Origin: Asanoa iriomotensis
Lineage (GTDB): Bacteria; Actinomycetota; Actinomycetes; Mycobacteriales; Micromonosporaceae
Assembly: GCF_016862515.1 (NCBI RefSeq)
Contig: NZ_BONC01000077.1
Coordinates: forward strand, 1 to 34,244
Direction: 5' to 3'
DNA length: 34,244 bases
The first letter of the stretch is position 1. Every line of letters starts with the position of its first letter. The translations under genes and the position numbers were made by a program. Under the pieces are notes generated by a model. The model saw only the letters and a list, made by a program, of their open reading frames with translations, did no database searches and had not been told where the DNA came from. Shown one piece after another: positions 31,720 through 34,244 of this stretch.

Positions 31720-33444
31720 ATGGGGACCCTGGACAGGCTGCTCCGTGATCGGCTCGCTCCCGCTTTCGCGGCCGTCGCCGGCCGGCCGGCCGACCCGAGC
31801 CTGCGCCGATCGCAGCACGCGGACTTCCAGGCCGACGGGGCGCTCGCGCTGGCACGCGCGCTGGGACGCAATCCCCGGGACATCGCCGCCGAGGTGGTCC
31901 AGCGGGCGCGACTCGCTGACCTGTGCAAGACCGTGGAGATCGCCGGTGCGGGGTTCATCAACCTGACCGTCGCCGACGACGCCGTCGCCGCGCTGCTCGC
32001 TGACATGGGCCGCGACGAACGGCTCGGCGTCAAGGCAGCCGAGGTTCCCGAGACCGTGGTGATCGACTACTCGGCACCCAACGTCGCCAAGGAGATGCAC
32101 GTCGGCCACCTGCCGTCCACTGTGATCGGTGACGCGGCCGCCCGCCTCCTCGACTGGCTCGGGCACCGGGTGGTCAAGGCCAACCACCTCGGCGACTGGG
32201 GCACCCCGTTCGGCATGCTGATCGAGCACCTGCTCGACATCGGCGAGGCCGAGGCCGCCCACGAGCTGTCGCTGGGCGACCTCAACGCCTTCTACCGGGC
32301 GGCCCGGTCCAAGTTCGACGCCGACGAGGCGTTCAAGGAACGCGCCCGGAACCGGGTCGTCGCGCTGCAGGGCGGAGACGAGCGGACCATCCGGTTGTGG
32401 CGGCTGCTCGTCGACGAATCCGAGAAATATTTCCTCGCGGTGTACGAGCGGCTCGACGTCTGCCTGACGGAGAAGGACTTCTTCGGCGAGAGCTTCTACA
32501 ACGACATGCTGGTGCCGGTCGTCGGCGAGCTCGACCGGCTCGGGCTCCTGCGCGAGAGCGACGGCGCGCAGGTGGTGTTCCCGGCCGGGTTCACCAACCG
32601 CGACGGCAACCCGCTGCCGCTGATCGTGCGGAAGAGCGACGGCGGCTTCGGGTACGGCGCCACCGACCTCGCCGCCATCCGGTACCGCACCCGCGAGCTC
32701 CACGCCACCAGGCTGTTGTACGTGATCGGTCTCCCCCAGCGGCAACACCTCGAGATGGTGTTCGAGGTGGCCCGGGAAGCCGGCTGGCTGAGCCCGCCGG
32801 CCCGCGCCCAGCACGTCGGTTTCGGCTCCGTGCTCGGGCCGGACGGCAAGATCTTCCGCAGCCGGTCCGGGGAAACCGTCAAGCTCGCCGACCTCGTCGA
32901 CGAGGCCGTAGCGCGGGCGACGACCCTGATCGAGGAGAAGAACCCCGACCTGGACGAGGCGACCAAGGCCAACGTCGCACGGATGGTCGGCGTCGGTGCG
33001 ATCAAGTACGCGGACCTGTCCAGCGACCGCACCCGCGACCACGTCTTCGACTGGGCGCGGATGCTGTCCTTCGACGGCAACACCGCGCCCTACCTGCAGT
33101 ACGCGCGGGCCCGCATCTTGTCGATCTTCCGCCGCGGCGGCGTCACGCCGGTGCGGGACCTGGCCCGGATCACCGTCACCGAGCCGGCCGAGCGGGCCCT
33201 CGCGATCGAGTTGCTCGCCTTCGAGGGCGTGGTCACCGAGGTGGCCGAGTCGCTCGACTTCCACAAGCTCGCCGGCTACCTCCACCAGGTGGCGACGGCG
33301 TTCACCGCCTTCTACGAGAACTGCCCGGTCCTGCGCGCCGAAGGCGAGGTCCGCGAGAGCCGGCTGGCGCTGAGCGACCTGACCGCCCGGGTGCTCGGCC
33401 GCGGACTAGGCCTGCTCGGCATCGGCGCGCCCGACCGGATGTGA
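31720..33444 (+). CDS. argS: Arginyl-tRNA synthetase
   Basis: A 574-residue class I synthetase that charges tRNA-Arg. The N-terminal additional domain (MGTLDRLLRDRL onward) is followed by VIDYSAPNVAKEMHVGHLPSTVIGD, with the HIGH-type motif HVGH at residues 127-130, then ANHLGDWGTPFGM, and a C-terminal helical DALR anticodon-binding domain (LAIELLAFEGVVTEVAES). As in most ArgRS there is no clean KMSKS. The SAPNVAKEMHVGHL form is like the E. coli enzyme. The ATG has GAGG just upstream. It may be the only copy or an additional one. Confidence 0.95.
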   Translation: MGTLDRLLRDRLAPAFAAVAGRPADPSLRRSQHADFQADGALALARALGRNPRDIAAEVVQRARLADLCKTVEIAGAGFINLTVADDAVAALLADMGRDERLGVKAAEVPETVVIDYSAPNVAKEMHVGHLPSTVIGDAAARLLDWLGHRVVKANHLGDWGTPFGMLIEHLLDIGEAEAAHELSLGDLNAFYRAARSKFDADEAFKERARNRVVALQGGDERTIRLWRLLVDESEKYFLAVYERLDVCLTEKDFFGESFYNDMLVPVVGELDRLGLLRESDGAQVVFPAGFTNRDGNPLPLIVRKSDGGFGYGATDLAAIRYRTRELHATRLLYVIGLPQRQHLEMVFEVAREAGWLSPPARAQHVGFGSVLGPDGKIFRSRSGETVKLADLVDEAVARATTLIEEKNPDLDEATKANVARMVGVGAIKYADLSSDRTRDHVFDWARMLSFDGNTAPYLQYARARILSIFRRGGVTPVRDLARITVTEPAERALAIELLAFEGVVTEVAESLDFHKLAGYLHQVATAFTAFYENCPVLRAEGEVRESRLALSDLTARVLGRGLGLLGIGAPDRM

Positions 33445-33445
33445 A

Positions 33446-34228
33446 CTAACCCGCCATCCCGCCGGCGGCTTCGGCGATGGCCGTGTCGACGCGGTGGGCC
33501 AGCGCCACGTCCGACTCCGTCACCGTGCCCGTCGAGGCCGTGTAGGCGGTCAGCGTGGCCGTGCCCGCCGACGGTCGCGCGATGTGCGGCGACCGGCCCG
33601 TCTCCCGCAGGCGCTCGATCCGCGGCAGCACCCGGTCCAGGTTGTCCGGTGGCAGCTCGATCGTCCGGCTGATCGCGTGGTGGTCCCCGTCCCAGTCCGG
33701 CAGGTCGCGCAGCGCCGCGACCACGTCCGCGTCGTTCAACGGCAGCGGGCGCCCGGGCGTGGTGCGCTCCTCCGGCGGCAGCGGGTCGGCCAGCGAACGC
33801 AGTTCCGCCGGCAGCGGCAGGTCGAGACCCGCGTCACCCAGGGCCGCGAACACCGCCTGGACCTTGACCCTTATCTGCTCCGGCCGCCGCTCCACCAGGC
33901 GGCCGACCTCGCGCAGGAACATCGTGAGGTCCCGCTCCGGTGGCCCGGACAGCGCGCGCGGCGCTTCCAGATCCGCCGGCAGGCTCGCGATCAGGTGCTT
34001 GCCGTCGGGGTCGTCGAGCGAGCGCGCCGTCACCCCGACGACGGCCTGGGTCAGCTCGCGGGCGTCCGCGAACGAGTCACCCGTCAGCGCGGCGATCTGC
34101 CCGACCAGCTCCCGGTAGCGCAAGCGGGGACCGGCCCCCGCGTCTGTCGAGGTGTCGCCGTTCGGCGCGCGACGGGGCCACGTCGCGGACGGCGTACCCG
34201 GTGAAACGATCTGTCCCGCACCCGCCAC
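33446..34228 (-). CDS. DUF2267 and pterin-4a-carbinolamine dehydratase-like fusion protein
   Basis: About 260 residues with an N-terminal DUF2267 domain (YRELVGQIAALTGDSFADA through REVGRLVERRPEQI, about residues 38-150) and a C-terminal half resembling pterin-4a-carbinolamine dehydratase (LRDLPDWDGDHHAISRTIEL, then LTAYTASTGTVTESDVALAHRVD). The dehydratase His-His-Pro-Asp segment appears as GRSPHI, so activity is uncertain. The GTG at 34228 is a possible start, but the frame stays open to the window edge and the real start may lie outside. It ends one base from the arginyl-tRNA synthetase stop, convergently. Confidence 0.75.
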   Translation of the reverse strand: MAGAGQIVSPGTPSATWPRRAPNGDTSTDAGAGPRLRYRELVGQIAALTGDSFADARELTQAVVGVTARSLDDPDGKHLIASLPADLEAPRALSGPPERDLTMFLREVGRLVERRPEQIRVKVQAVFAALGDAGLDLPLPAELRSLADPLPPEERTTPGRPLPLNDADVVAALRDLPDWDGDHHAISRTIELPPDNLDRVLPRIERLRETGRSPHIARPSAGTATLTAYTASTGTVTESDVALAHRVDTAIAEAAGGMAG

Positions 34229-34244
34229 CGGCTTGTGGCGGCCC

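Overview
The window is very GC-rich, densely coded actinobacterial DNA. LacI, ROK and SARP regulators, a lipoprotein sugar-binding protein with permeases but no ATPase, a secreted GH11 xylanase and many ATGA/GTGA start-stop overlaps suggest a soil filamentous actinomycete. I would guess Micromonosporaceae, partly from the short MSERSER-type element near 3263, but I cannot prove the taxon.

Layout. (1) 1-2464, minus strand: a translationally coupled sugar operon (PfkB kinase, LacI regulator, FGGY kinase cut by the window edge) behind a promoter with two near-identical 15-bp direct repeats. (2) 2673-4762, plus: P-loop kinase, a micro-ORF, a class I mannose-6-phosphate isomerase-like protein and a small helical unknown. 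(3) 4925-14679: a two-armed oligosaccharide-use locus. The minus arm holds two ABC permeases, a GH95 fucosidase/galactosidase, a solute-binding lipoprotein and a ROK regulator. The plus arm holds a GH36 alpha-galactosidase and an SGNH esterase. All three enzymes lack signal peptides, so the sugar is probably imported first and trimmed inside the cell. A palindrome in the shared promoter is a likely ROK operator. (4) 14751-16739: a TPR protein and, divergently, a secreted GH11 xylanase with a C-terminal binding module, preceded by TTCCGGAA-type palindromes.

(5) 16914-24589: the most interesting region, a ribosomally made, modified peptide (RiPP) locus. It contains an AfsR/SARP-type regulator, a 57-residue precursor-like peptide ending in FGSKAW with a strong ribosome-binding site, an MFS exporter, a radical SAM/SPASM maturase and a separate HExxH peptide-modifying enzyme. 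The pairing resembles the FxsA/FxsB cyclophane systems, but the peptide C-terminus differs from the usual FxSxx end. (6) 24662-29328, plus: an S1C trypsin-like membrane protease followed by a tightly overlapped MoxR / DUF58 / VWA / VWA operon. The protease is a candidate, unproven, for leader removal.

(7) 29336-30074, minus: gene debris, namely the 3' end of a 6-pyruvoyl-tetrahydropterin synthase (QueD-like) joined to a frameshifted unknown gene. (8) 30248-31663, minus: ArsR repressor, SRPBCC protein and DUF998 membrane protein in one operon, with a promoter that predicts a leaderless GTG start and has a perfect operator palindrome between -35 and -10. (9) 31720-33444, plus: an arginyl-tRNA synthetase of the E. 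coli-like type. (10) 33446 to the end, minus: a DUF2267 plus pterin-dehydratase-like fusion. No tRNA, rRNA, CRISPR array or insertion sequence was recognised.
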